NCBI GenBank assembly: GCA_015227615.1
Contig: JAALGZ010000065.1
Coordinates: 62,001 to 126,000 of the forward strand
Length of the DNA stretch: 64,000 nucleotides
Reading direction: 5' to 3'
DNA from: Labyrinthula sp. Ha
Taxonomy: Eukaryota > Sar > Bigyra > Labyrinthulida > Labyrinthulaceae
The stretch's first letter is position 1. Each line of letters opens with the position of its first letter. The position numbers and the translations under genes were made by a program. Positions 12,560 through 23,162 of this stretch are shown here, piece after piece. A model generated the notes under the pieces. The model did not search any database. It was not told where the DNA came from and worked only from the letters and a program-made list of their open reading frames with translations.

Positions 12560-13062
12560 TCCAAATAATTCAACCTTCAAAGCCTCTGGAAAAAGTTTGT
12601 TTCAATTAATTCATTCAACTCTATAGGTTTCTATGAGTTACCCGTTTTTATGCCAAAAATCACATCTTTGCCTAAAAATCAACGAAGCATCCCATGCGAA
12701 AATTTTACTTTTAACCCAAACAGGCATTCTTCTGTGCAGCCTCCAGTGAGGCTACCCAAGGTTGAAGCTATCTTTCATGCAGGTGTCATCTTTATCCAGA
12801 TAAGACGGCTAACAAATTTGATCCTATTCTCCTCCATCAGTTTCATAGATACATTTCGTTTGCTAGGGATTGTCCAGATAAAGTATAATACATCTTCTCC
12901 TAATTTCCATAAGGAAATATTTTTAATCTGCTCATCAGATAAGGCATAATAGCTTATTCTTGGTCCACGTATCGGTTTATCACTGAAAACTTTACATGGA
13001 TAATCCAGTATGACAACATCAGGCTTCAGAGTAGGAGATTCCAAGAACTTAAATGCATCCAT
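12560..13062 (-). pseudogene. MT-A70-like N6-adenine methyltransferase module in gypsy element
   Basis: MT-A70 proteins (METTL3, METTL14, METTL4, IME4) transfer methyl from S-adenosylmethionine to the N6 of adenine in RNA or DNA. The minus-strand reading at 12775-13062 matches the core of the family: a K-P-D-V-V-I-L-D strand leading into the catalytic region, the YYALSDEQIKNI helix (family: Y-x-T/L-S-D-E-x-I), a hydrophobic strand followed by F-I-W-T (family L-F-L-W-V/T), and an R-L-I-W-I-K segment (family x-x-W-x-K). Towards 12.56 kb further family signatures appear, an E-E-C-L-F-G-L-K stretch (family E-x-C-L-V-G-x-K) and a K-P-x-E-L-x-E-L-I-E stretch. It lies inside the LTRs, in the element's orientation, after the integrase. 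It could be a captured host gene or a native part of this retroelement lineage. It belongs to a broken element. Assignment is by eye. Confidence 0.65.
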
Positions 13063-13080
13063 TTCTTTCTAACTGCAACC

Positions 13081-14318
13081 CAATGGCTTTTTCAATAAAC
13101 ATACAATACAGCGTAAATTCTTGTTTGCAATTTTCTACAAATTTGAAGTTGGCGCTTTGGTAATCTCCAGGTTCTCCATATCCTTTGAAGTTTCAACTGA
13201 TCTTAAAAGATCTTTAGCTTCAATAATAAGGCGGGTTATCTCATGTTTTCTGTGTCCATAACTATTAATTAAAGTCACCGCCATTTCTCTCAGTTCACTC
13301 AATGTTGCATCCCAGTGTGGATAACAATTTCATCCCAGGTTCGCCTTCATCTTCTCCTTCAAGTCGTGAAGTATCACCTTAAGACCCTCAAGAGTAAGAG
13401 GATTAAGTATCTTCGTTATTTTCTGACTCTTCAGACTATTTCTTTTATGTTGTTCTCCATATCTCCAAAGTCAGAATATTCTCTCCAAGGTTTTTACTCT
13501 TGCACTTCGAGGCATCTTTAACTTAAAATATCGCACATTCAAAAGTTTAAAGTTATCTCGACGTGAACCTTCTATGTTCACTTTCAAATCAAAATAATAA
13601 TGCTTCAAGCTTTGACGATAAAGAATTCTCTGCAATTTTGTATAGATCTGTTGTTTCTCTTTACCTGGTAAGTATACAATAATATTCTGAAAGTCGCCCA
13701 TTCCGTGTTTCAATGTCGCTATCCTGAGCATATGATATTTGTAAGTTGACCAGTTTGTTTGATACCAGTTTCAGGCTGTGTCTACAAATTTAAAGTCCTC
13801 AGTGAGATTTTTCTGTACACTACTAAATGCAGAATCTTGCATCTTCATTTTCATCATATGCATCCCATTCCAGTGAATATTATCTGCAAACAATGTACGT
13901 AAAAACTCGACACGCTCCACAGATAAACCGGAGTTCTCTTTCTTTAAAAATTCAACAACCATAATTGTGATATCTTTGAACCTTAACACTGCAAATTCCC
14001 AAGTACTTTGTGACATAGAGAATTCTTTCCACCTCATCTCAAATTGCAGTTCACAATCTACATTTTCCCAAATGTATTATATCTTCTCACTTCTAACTTA
14101 CCCTTATCAGGAATAAATACAGCATTCGTATTCGCGTCTGAGAGAAATGAACTGGGTGTGAAAGGTATCAATAAGCTTGAGTGACGTATTCTCTTCTTGC
14201 CATTCAAGTCTTCCACTTCATACAAATGTTCTAAAATTATCTTCATTATTTGCAGCAGCCCACACCATCTTGGACGACATTTATCTTTATTTCCAGAGTA
14301 TGTTTCTTTTTTGCTCAT
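13081..14318 (-). pseudogene. Post-integrase coding fossil of the gypsy element
   Basis: The part nearest the integrase (14058-14318) resembles the usual segment after a gypsy integrase core (W-C-G-L..., a basic run and a short hydrophobic end). The rest (about 13.1-14.04 kb) is coding-like on the minus strand with charged helices but no domain I know. It sits directly before the MT-A70-like module and may be its N-terminal part. Decayed like the rest of the element. Confidence 0.5.
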
Positions 14319-17300
14319 CTATACAATTTTACCAAAAAGAATATTAATAGGCTCCAGTCTCTGATTTGAACATCGATTTGCCATAGATCTATACGCCAGC
14401 CCTTGACTGTATGCCAACTCCTGGTATTCTTGTATCTTTCTACTCAGAACTTCAGAAACTCATCTCAATCTTTCAGCATTTTTTTCACTAATTCCACAAA
14501 ATTTCTCTCCTACCGATGAAAGATTAGGTTCTACACCCATCAAAAGCTAAAATTGAGTTCTTTTTTCTGGTCCTCTGCACGTTAACTTTGGCATATTCAA
14601 ATAGCTCTGCACCATCAGTAATACATTGCGCCATTTATTATGTGAAAGTTCAAATTCAGATACCAGAGTGCAAAGATGTTTCAGAATACTACGGTTTTGA
14701 GTTTTTAACGTACCGTTCGTTTGAGATATGTAAGCATAACTTAGACTTTTGCTCTACCTGATTGCCTTAAAAACTTCTGCCAAACTTCGTTTACAAAATG
14801 GCTACTCTGGTCACTGATCAATAAGAAGTCTTTTCCTAACTGAAAATGGACATGTAATTTCCAGAGGCCTTCGATAACATCGTCTGCAGTTGCACTTTTT
14901 ACGTACAATAATATAGTAGCTCGTGTGAGGCTATCAATAACAACTAAAATCCAACCAGTGGAATTAATATAAAAGAAATCCGAATATAATATCTTCCTCG
15001 CTTCTGCATCAATCTCAGTATTTTATAGTGGGCGTTTCACAACTAAAGAGGGTCTTTGGCGATGCAAACATTGCTTCTGCATTATATCCAAAGTTTTTTT
15101 CAATAAAATAACATCCTCAATAGAATAATATTTCCCCATATATTCTAGCTCATTTTTCTTCAATCCATGGTTGTATAAGCAATAAACTTAAAATACTGCT
15201 GGAGGCAAAAGTGATTTCGTCAAAACAATCTTATCATGTTTCTTTAAACCTCAGTTAATTCCTCTACATTACGTTGCTACATCATCAAAACAAAATACGA
15301 GTCCATCGCCCCCCCCATGAAGCAGCTACAGGTGCAGCTTTAGACGGATGTCTATTACTTACATGGTAAGTGTCAACTCTCTGCCAATATTCTTCATCAT
15401 TATTATTGAGAGCTAAGATGCTTCCATCCTTCTCAGGACTCAACCAACGTGAAAGGCAATCAGCGGGGATATTCTTCGACCCATCTAAATGATATACCTT
15501 TAAGTTGATCCTCGAGAGGTCAACAGCCCAGCGGCTTATTCTAGAGGCATATGTTTCTATTTTAACGTTCTTTGGTGCGAATACTCTTGCTAAGTTTCAG
15601 TGATCTGTGAATAAAACGCACTCTTTGGTGTTAAATAAAAGAAAGTATGGGAATTGTCGAATAGCAACTACAATGGGAAAACCCTCTTTGCTAGTCACAT
15701 GTCAGTCTAGGATTGGGTTCTTTAACACACCACTTTTCAACACGATAACTCAAAAACTGGTGTTTCAACGGATTTGCATAGTCTACAGAAAGTGTGCATT
15801 GAGTAATATATATAAGCTCCAAAAAGAATCAGAGGCTTCAGAGAGTATATAGACATCCTCGTCATGTTGATAGTGTCCTAACGTAGTCCTTAAGAATTTC
15901 TTCAAAACTTCTATCAACATAGAAAATGTCATTGTAAGCTCATCTGTCTATATAAACTTTAACTTTTTACGCTCCAGATTCTTCAACTTCCCAGATAAAT
16001 TATATTATACAGTGAACAGCTTTCGTATCTTAGCAAACCATGGTATTACAGAGCATAAAAAATGACAATATAAATAAACTGCACCAATTCTTGGACAAAA
16101 CCCGGTCTCACTCTTTCTAATAAACCCTTAGCATATTTTTCACAAAATCCATATCCCTTGGTCCTATTTTTATCCCACAGAACTCAGCGTCATTCCCTAA
16201 CAAAACACACTCCTTAATACTCGATCTCAACTTCATGGCTTGAATCCTCTTTAAATATCTTTCCAAAATGTTATACATCTCGTGAAGTGAGCCGGCCAGG
16301 AATATCAAATTGTCGATCTACTGCATAGCTTTTCCGGTCACAAGTTTCATGGCTCAAAAACATTTGAAATTTGATACATGCTTAACAAGGATGATTTATT
16401 GTACCACCCCTGTGGGTATCCAAAAAAAGAGTAAGCAACACCCCAAGATGTTGTGAATATGAATTGTTCGTTGGATGAGCATTTAGTAGGCAAGTAATCA
16501 ATTCCGGTCAATAGGTCAAAGCTATAAAATCATTTCTTATTTCTAGCTCTTGAAATCTGCAACTCTATGAGTGGGAATGTATTACTAACTCTTCTAGTAA
16601 TATTACTTAGTGGACGAAAGTCCGCCACTAATCAAAATTTCTTTGGACATTTCTTAGGTAGAACGAGTACACTCATAGCAGTGGTCGGGTTATTGTTTAC
16701 TATTACCGTACCCGCCTTTTCCATGTACCTAACTCGTTTAACTAAGAGCTTCTATTGTTTAAATTCCAAAGGACGCTGTTTCAATAAAACTACGGAAATG
16801 TCCAGAAGCAAGGTACATTCTATAGGCGGTAATATGGATGTCTGCGTAGGTGAGTCTCCATTTCCAAACGCATCTCAATTCTCTATAAATAAATTTTTCA
16901 AATCCTCTTTATATACTGGCTAGTTATCGAAAATGAACAGATCAGTATTTTTAAAGGCTTTGCTTATTAAGCTTTGCATCTTATTAATATCTTTCATTTT
17001 TGAGCGGTCCAAGTTAGCTCCTTCATCGATTTCTTTTAACTCAACTTCATCCTCCAGCTCATCCTTGGGAAAGACTATCGGCTTCGGTTTCTTCATCAAC
17101 TTATTCAATTTGTTCACAATAATTTCTTATCATGCTAAAATATCTTTTTCTTATTCAATATATACAGAGCATGTGATCCCCATGAATTCCCACAGTCGTT
17201 ACCATCCTTAACAGCTTCCTCGTTTCTCCTCACCTGGGTAGGTTTTTCGCATTCTTTCTCGCTCAAGGAGTCTACAAATACTTTCTTTACCCCTTTAACC

Positions 17301-18994
17301 AATAGTTTTTCTGCTTAAAATGTATTTTTAAACCATCGATCCAATGTCTCATATCCTTCTGCCTCAGTGAATACATATATCTTTTGACTCCTCTTCATAG
17401 CACCCTTCAAAGCCGACGGCGGATCCAAGTTATACTTCTTCAGGATGTTGTTTCCAATTTTCATGTTATCCTAGTTGTGGAAGCCCAGTATCATGAATTT
17501 CAAATCTTCAAAAATATAATTTAAACCATTTCGTACAATTTTAACTTTCTTCATAGTGCCAATTTGTCAAACGTTGTATACCTCCCCACCAGCTACTTTA
17601 ACACGTAGAGATTTCCTAAGCTTAAGTACTTTATTAAAATATTTCCTTTACCTAGACTTTATCGCTGATTAAAAGGCGCCAGTATCAAAAACTGCAACAA
17701 ACATCTAATCAGCTTTGTCGATGCTCACAGATATCTCTACATCACCCATTACTTGGCTAAACTCGACCATATTCAACCCATTTTCAACCAGTTCTAGCAC
17801 AGAGAAATATACGAATCTTTTTTCCTCTTCATCCTCTTCATCTTCAGCTACCTTCACTTCTTTGACCCCGTTAAAGAAGTTCTCTTCCTCAAACTCTATC
17901 TCCTCTTGGGATAGATGACTATCCCCTGCAACTGACTTCTCTACTCTAGCTCCTTCAGATTCACCAATCTTTTTTATATTTTTCTTATCTATCTTTTCTA
18001 TTTTCTCGAAATATATGCTTCCCATTTTGATTTTAAGACATCGTCTGATGGTCGTGGAGGTTACGGTTTGTTCCTTCGGCGGCATATGCTCTTGTGATGA
18101 CCAAACCTATAACACCACTCGCACAGGTATTTTTCCATATAGGTTCTCCACATTTCCTTCTCTGCCCTCTCAGGGTTGTCGCAAATTGACTTCATACTCA
18201 TTTTTATGGGCAAGCCTGAGCAATCATTTTCGCTTCCACCTTACTTCCTCTTCCTTCAAGCGTCGATAATGCCTTTCCTTTGTCTCTTAAATATGGTGGA
18301 GGAATGAAATTAAGAAAAAACTTCTACAACTCATCTCTAGTCCCGTTTTTCAACCCCGATCTTAAATATAAATACTTTTCGCGAATCCAAATATGCTCAG
18401 GAAACAGCTTCATTATAGCTGTGACAATTCTCTTAGATTTCTTCTCTATTCCAACAGGTAGTCGAGCTAACAGGTCCTTGATCTTCCTAAAGATCACCTC
18501 CACCGCTTACGCTTCTTTAACTAAATTATAAAATTTAATGTTCTTTGCGATAAGGTCTGTCGCCGTAGTGCACTCTTCAATTTTGTCATCATACGGAAAT
18601 TCTTTAAGGAAATCCGATATTTGCTCATTAGAATTGATCTTTCTACAGCTCTCAATATGATATCATGTCTTCTAGTTCAGATGTTATATTAATTTCACTA
18701 GCTTTCTTTGTTTAGAACCCAGCCTTCCATATTCATATATAAACCTTAGTATCTCTTTGTCATCGAAGCTTTTTAATTAGCTATTTTAACTTTCGATTTG
18801 TCCAATATTCCGCTAATTATTTCAGAAAATCGCTCTAATTGTTGCTTATATAATTTTTCAAGAGTATACTGAGGTGCACTTAACTTAATGATCGCTCACT
18901 GTTATATGAAGTCATAGTACTGCTCTTTTATCTTTTACTGACTATAAAAATCCTACAACTGCTTCAACAACAAAGAGTTTCAATATTGCAATAT

Positions 18995-19380
18995 TGAGTT
19001 TTTTCGTTCTGCTGATTTTCCGAGGTAAGGACGTGTGCACTAGTACACAGAGAGGAAATATATCTCGTAGAGATATTTAACGTCCTAAAAGTAAATTTGT
19101 AAGCAACAGAAGTCAGTATTAAGCTCAAATATAATATCGCGCAACTTATTTCGTTTTTTATGCACAACAACAACTAACAATTAACGAACAAGTGCTCCAA
19201 ATTTGTTAACGGAACCTACCAATATTTCACAACTAGGTTCTCATATTACAAAAAAAAAATAAAATGTAACTAAGTACCACAAAAACCAAATACACTTCTT
19301 AGCAATTAAGCCACTGTCTTATCTCTAGGAACTCAACGTTTCTCTACAAGAATAGCCGTTAAATTAAATTCTCCTGAACA
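18995..19380 (-). repeat. Gypsy LTR, upstream (5') copy
   Basis: About 386 bp, partner of 12090-12471. Because the element reads on the minus strand, this copy would hold the element's promoter. It ends 145 bp before the TrpB start codon, so it forms most of the upstream neighbourhood of that gene. Confidence 0.88.
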
Positions 19381-19525
19381 ACTTGTACTCATTCTTTTTC
19401 TTTTCTTGTTTTCATTTGTTTTCCTTCTATAAATGACCACATGGCCAAATTTATTCAATATCAATTGATATGGGCCATATGGTCTTAACAACAGAATAAG
19501 TTTCCTGAAAGAAGAAAATAATAAA

Positions 19526-20832
19526 ATGGAAGGAAAAGAAGAAAGTTCAATTGTTTTATACGCACTCGATAAAGATCCAACAAGAAAAAATGAATCTAGT
19601 TTAAAAATAACAAATACAATTCCATATTATTCATCAATAAATGAATTACAAAGTCATTTTGGTCAGTTTGGTGGTAGATATATTCCAGAAACCCTTTTAG
19701 AAGCACATAAACAACTTGAAAGACTTTATGTAAAATCTTCACAAGATCCAGAATTTCAAATTCGTCTTGAAAAATTAGGTAAAGATTATGTAGGAAGACC
19801 AACACCTCTACATTTTGCAAAACACTTACTGAAAAACTTGTTGGTGGAAAGATTTATCTTAAAAGAGAAGATTTAGCACATACAGGTGCACATAAAATAA
19901 ATAATGCTTTAGGACAATGTTTATTAGCTAAAATGTACTTAACTAAGCAAGGTAATCCACCTAGAATTATTTGTGAAACAGGTGCTGGACAACATGGTGT
20001 TGCTACTGCTACAGCTTGTGCACTTCTTGATTTACCTTGTACAGTTTATATGGGTTCAGTTGATATTGAAAGACAAAAATTAAATGTATTTAGAATGAAA
20101 TTACTTGGTGCTAAAGTTATTGGAGTTGAATCAGGAACAAAAACTTTAAAGGATGCTGTAAATGAAGCTATGAGAGATTGGACAACAAATGTAAGATCTA
20201 CACATTATGTCATTGGAAGTGCAATTGGTCCAGCACCATTTCCTGTTATTGTTCGAGATTTTCAAAGTGTGATTGGAAGAGAGATTAAACAGCAGATTGT
20301 TGATGATGAAGGAAGATTACCTGATGAGATATTTGCTTGTGTAGGTGGTGGAAGTAATGCAATTGGTACGTTTTTTCCTTTTGTGGGTGAAGGGATTAAG
20401 TTAATTGGTGTGGAAGCTGGAGGAAGTGAAAAGGATGAAAAACATTGTGCAACATTAAGTTTAGGTAAACCTGGTGTTTTGCATGGAACAAAAACATTTA
20501 TTTTACAAAGTGCTAGTGGACAGATTGAAGAGACAGAAAGTATCTCTGCGGGATTAGATTATCCAGGTGTTGGTCCAGAACACGCATACTTGAAAGAAAA
20601 TGGTCTTGCAGAGTACATCAGTTGTACTGATGAAGATGCATTGAAAGGATTGGAGTTACTCGCAAAAACTGAAGGGATCATTGTTGCCTTGGAAACAGCA
20701 CATGCAGTTTGGAAAGGATGTGAAAGAGCAAAGGAGATGAAAAAAGAGCAAGTGGTTGTAATTAACTTGAGTGGTAGGGGTGATAAAGACATGGTACAAG
20801 TTGCTGGAGCAATGGGTGTGACAGTTAATTAG
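19526..20832 (+). CDS. TrpB: Tryptophan synthase beta chain (stand-alone TrpB)
   Basis: A PLP enzyme that joins indole (or indole released by the alpha chain) with serine to make tryptophan. Diagnostic features are [13 protein letters not shown] near the start, [25 protein letters not shown] with the PLP lysine at 19894-19896, [14 protein letters not shown], the phosphate-binding GGGSNA loop at 20344-20361, [11 protein letters not shown] and NLSGRGDKD at the end. The length, about 435 residues, is slightly more than bacterial TrpB. It is not fused to TrpA, as it is in fungi, and no TrpA is in the window. The frame shifts by one base at the A-run 19819-19822: both sides are highly conserved protein and continue perfectly if one A is added, so an intron is excluded. 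The start is the ATG at 19526, after in-frame-free AT-rich DNA. The next gene begins 21 bp after the stop. Confidence 0.93.
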
Positions 20833-20853
20833 ATCTGGTTTAATTGTTTAACA

Positions 20854-21174
20854 ATGGAGGAATTTAGATTTCTTGAGTACGAGTTTGGAGTAGGTGGAAA
20901 TGTGTTTTACCCGGATAAAGAGTTTGGAAGAAGTTTGGATACAATGTTTAAACCTCGGAGGGAAGGAAGATTTACAAAGGAAACACTCAAAAGGCTTGTA
21001 GCATTTCTGAGGAGATTGAAGAGGAAGACTAAAGTTGTGAGGAAAGTAGGGGATGTGGGAAAGAGTAGTTTAGAAGAGATTGGGAAGGAAGTGGAAAAAG
21101 TAGAAGGATATAAACTACTGATGAGTGAGAAAGAGGATGCAGAATCATACTTGGATATTGTAAGTAAATTTTAG
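20854..21174 (+). CDS. Small basic protein of unknown function
   Basis: A 106-residue frame starting at ATG 21 bp after TrpB and ending 43 bp before the next ATG. The N-terminus is aromatic and glycine-containing (FRFLEYEFGVGG). It is followed by a strongly basic helix-like stretch (about residues 40-65, rich in Lys/Arg) and an acidic, probably coiled-coil C-terminus. I recognise no family. The codon usage, rich in GAG, AAG and TTG, matches the 5' half of the next gene, which supports real coding. The last codons contain GTAAGT, a possible splice donor, but none of the nearby acceptors joins it in frame to the following gene. Confidence 0.6.
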   Translation: MEEFRFLEYEFGVGGNVFYPDKEFGRSLDTMFKPRREGRFTKETLKRLVAFLRRLKRKTKVVRKVGDVGKSSLEEIGKEVEKVEGYKLLMSEKEDAESYLDIVSKF

Positions 21175-21217
21175 AGTGATTATAAAGTTATAAATTGTTT
21201 GAATATAGTTTTGACTG

Positions 21218-22699
21218 ATGTCTGTTTACGTGAAAGGATTGATTAAACAAGTTAGAGAAGAGAGTAAGTGTTTTGAGTACAGAGCAAGGTGGGAAAAGAG
21301 AAATGTTACTTTAAAAACCATGATTGAGAACTGTTTGACAGAGATGAAACAGATGATGGGATGTAAGTTGAGAGTGGAATGGGAAGAGGAAGAAGTAAAG
21401 TGGGAAGAAGAAAGGAAAGCGATGATTTTGGAAATTCTTTGTACACGGGAAGCTGGATGTAAAGAGGTTATAGATGAGTTAATGAGAGTGCACATGCTGG
21501 CAATGGATGAGATAGAGAGAAAAGTGAATGGCATGAATGTTTCAAAGAAAAAGACAAAGGATATGACAAATTTATGTACGGAAAAAGAGAGATGTAGGTT
21601 GCAAATGTTGAAGATTAGAGAAATAGGTGTTCATCATGCAGAAGAGGAGGAGATTAAAGCTAAATGTACCCTGTTGATGGTTGAGATGAAGATTGTGTTT
21701 CTTAGGAAAGAATTAAATAATCTAAAGAAATTGAGTAAAGAGGAAGAGCAAATAATAGAAGATTATAAAGAGTTTATGAGAGAACAAGGAGTTACTGTGA
21801 CTGCCCAGGAGTTTGTTGAAAGAGGGATGTGGCAAGACAAACAAGCTTTGGTTGAGATGATTGAGTTGAGCATGAAAAATGAGTCTCGAGAACAAAGAAT
21901 TTTAGCCAAGATTAATGAAATAAAACAAGGAATAGAAAGGGTGTATATAATGCAGCTAAAGAGATTAAAGGAAAATGTTGACAAGGAGCGAAAATTTGAC
22001 ATCCTTAAAGAGATTGTGACAAAGCAGAAACAGAAGAATGATAATCTTCATCGTAAACTTGAATTTCAAAGAACTGTAAAGGAAAAACTTCGACAAGAAA
22101 ACTTCCAAAAGAATAAAATTGAACAGAAAAGAGTTCAACAAGCCAAAAAGCTGGAAAGAGAAAGAGAGCAGGAAAGAAGATTAGGAATTAAACTAGATTT
22201 AGAACAACATCGAGAAGAAGCGAAAAGAAGAGAAAACTTGCGTTCATTGAAAGAACGTGAAGAAAGAGAGAAAGAAAATATAAAATTAGTTGAACAGAGA
22301 AGAGTAGCACTTCCTCGGATTAAACAAAGAAATGAGAAAACTAAAGAAAAAATCGAGCTAAGAAAGAAACAAAGAAGACAAAAAGAAATTGAAGAAGTTT
22401 CTAGAATAGAAAAATTACAAAAACTGAAAAAAAGAAATCCATTTTATCAAAAAATTATTTACGAAATAAAAAGATCAACACAAAAAATACAATCAGAAAC
22501 TTTTTCATCAAAAGCTATTTCAGAAAATAAAATAAATACTTATTATATGCACACAGTTTATGAACAAACATTTGAATCAAAATTATTAAAAAAATTAGCA
22601 GAAAAAGATTTATTAAACAAACCATGTGTGCAAAAGTATTTAAAAATTGTACATGAAAATCAAGCAAAGAAAAGAAATTTACAATGTTCTTTAAAATAA
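21218..22699 (+). CDS. Long coiled-coil protein, unknown function
   Basis: This 493-residue protein is dominated by Glu/Lys/Arg-rich heptad-like sequence from about residue 20 to 420. The most highly charged part is around residues 300-400. The last about 90 residues are different: KRNPFYQKIIYEIKR followed by a Ser/Thr- and Tyr-containing stretch and a basic Leu/Lys end. No domain is recognised; a structural, cytoskeletal or flagellar-type role would be a guess. An in-frame TGA lies two codons before the ATG, so the start is well set and the gene is not a continuation of its neighbour. Codon choice changes along the gene, from GAG/AAG/TTG-rich in the first half to AAA/TTA/ATA-rich in the second. 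It is followed after 18 bp by the finger protein gene. Confidence 0.75.
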   Translation: MSVYVKGLIKQVREESKCFEYRARWEKRNVTLKTMIENCLTEMKQMMGCKLRVEWEEEEVKWEEERKAMILEILCTREAGCKEVIDELMRVHMLAMDEIERKVNGMNVSKKKTKDMTNLCTEKERCRLQMLKIREIGVHHAEEEEIKAKCTLLMVEMKIVFLRKELNNLKKLSKEEEQIIEDYKEFMREQGVTVTAQEFVERGMWQDKQALVEMIELSMKNESREQRILAKINEIKQGIERVYIMQLKRLKENVDKERKFDILKEIVTKQKQKNDNLHRKLEFQRTVKEKLRQENFQKNKIEQKRVQQAKKLEREREQERRLGIKLDLEQHREEAKRRENLRSLKEREEREKENIKLVEQRRVALPRIKQRNEKTKEKIELRKKQRRQKEIEEVSRIEKLQKLKKRNPFYQKIIYEIKRSTQKIQSETFSSKAISENKINTYYMHTVYEQTFESKLLKKLAEKDLLNKPCVQKYLKIVHENQAKKRNLQCSLK

Positions 22700-22717
22700 C
22701 TTTACCGTTATATATAT

Positions 22718-23155
22718 ATGAAAAAAGTAAGTGTTAAAGCAAATAAAAATTTATTTGAATGTCCAGTATGTAAAAAAGAGTTTAAGAAAATTGCACATCT
22801 TGGTGTTCATGTATATAAACATAAAGAAAAGGATAAAGCTAAAGAAAGAAATGAAATAGTAGAAGAAACAAAAGATAAAATAAATAAATATTTCAAAGAG
22901 TTTAAAAAAACTTTTATGAAAGAATTTAAAGCTGAGATTGATAAATGTCTTGATGTATCTTCTTTAGTTCCTTCTAATCTACTTGGAGAAGAACAAGAAA
23001 AAAAAGAGAAAACAAGTTTTATATCGACTTCTGATAATCTAATCCAAAGAAAAATCGAATCTGAAAGAATAGTTATTCCAGTTTTAACTCGTTCAAAATC
23101 TATTCCACCACCACCAAAAAAACCACCACCAGAATATTTATTAAAAAAAGACTAG
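22718..23155 (+). CDS. Single C2H2 zinc-finger protein
   Basis: A 145-residue protein. One classical finger lies at the N-terminus (Cys15, Cys18, His31, His35; C-x2-C-x12-H-x3-H, with Phe22 and Leu28 in the hydrophobic positions). It is followed by a Lys/Glu-rich helical segment (about 36-80) and a low-complexity tail with a Pro run (SIPPPPKKPPPEYL). A single finger plus coiled coil suggests protein or RNA binding more than sequence-specific DNA binding, but this is inference. The gene starts 18 bp after the coiled-coil gene and ends 7 bp before the stop of the convergent sideroflexin gene, so the 3' ends of the two transcripts must overlap or be extremely short. Confidence 0.75.
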   Translation: MKKVSVKANKNLFECPVCKKEFKKIAHLGVHVYKHKEKDKAKERNEIVEETKDKINKYFKEFKKTFMKEFKAEIDKCLDVSSLVPSNLLGEEQEKKEKTSFISTSDNLIQRKIESERIVIPVLTRSKSIPPPPKKPPPEYLLKKD

Positions 23156-23162
23156 CTTATTA

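Larger units (their letters stand above)
12090..19380 (-). mobile_element. Decayed Ty3/gypsy LTR retrotransposon with extra 3' module
   Basis: Two directly repeated LTRs (TG..CA ends) enclose about 6.5 kb that reads on the minus strand in gypsy order. A CCHC zinc knuckle of the gag type lies near 18.08-18.12 kb. An aspartic-protease DTGA signature lies near 17.68 kb. Reverse transcriptase remnants lie at about 16.1-16.9 kb. The RNase H end (TDH..., AD-LSR) is near 15.4-15.6 kb. The integrase zinc finger and core lie at about 14.75-15.2 kb, with a chain ending like the usual post-integrase segment to 14.06 kb. Beyond the integrase there are about 1.5 kb more coding-like sequence, including the MT-A70-like module. 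The two LTRs differ at roughly 40 of 385 positions, so the insertion is old. The element is broken by well over ten interruptions and should be treated as a fossil. No target-site duplication is evident. Confidence 0.88.

Noticed and set aside
12085-19385. Target-site duplication of the gypsy element
   Set aside because: The five bases on the two sides do not match at any of the plausible border positions.
21160-21208. Intron joining the small protein at 20854-21174 to the coiled-coil gene
   Set aside because: GTAAGT is a good donor, but every nearby acceptor leads straight into a stop codon in the required frame.
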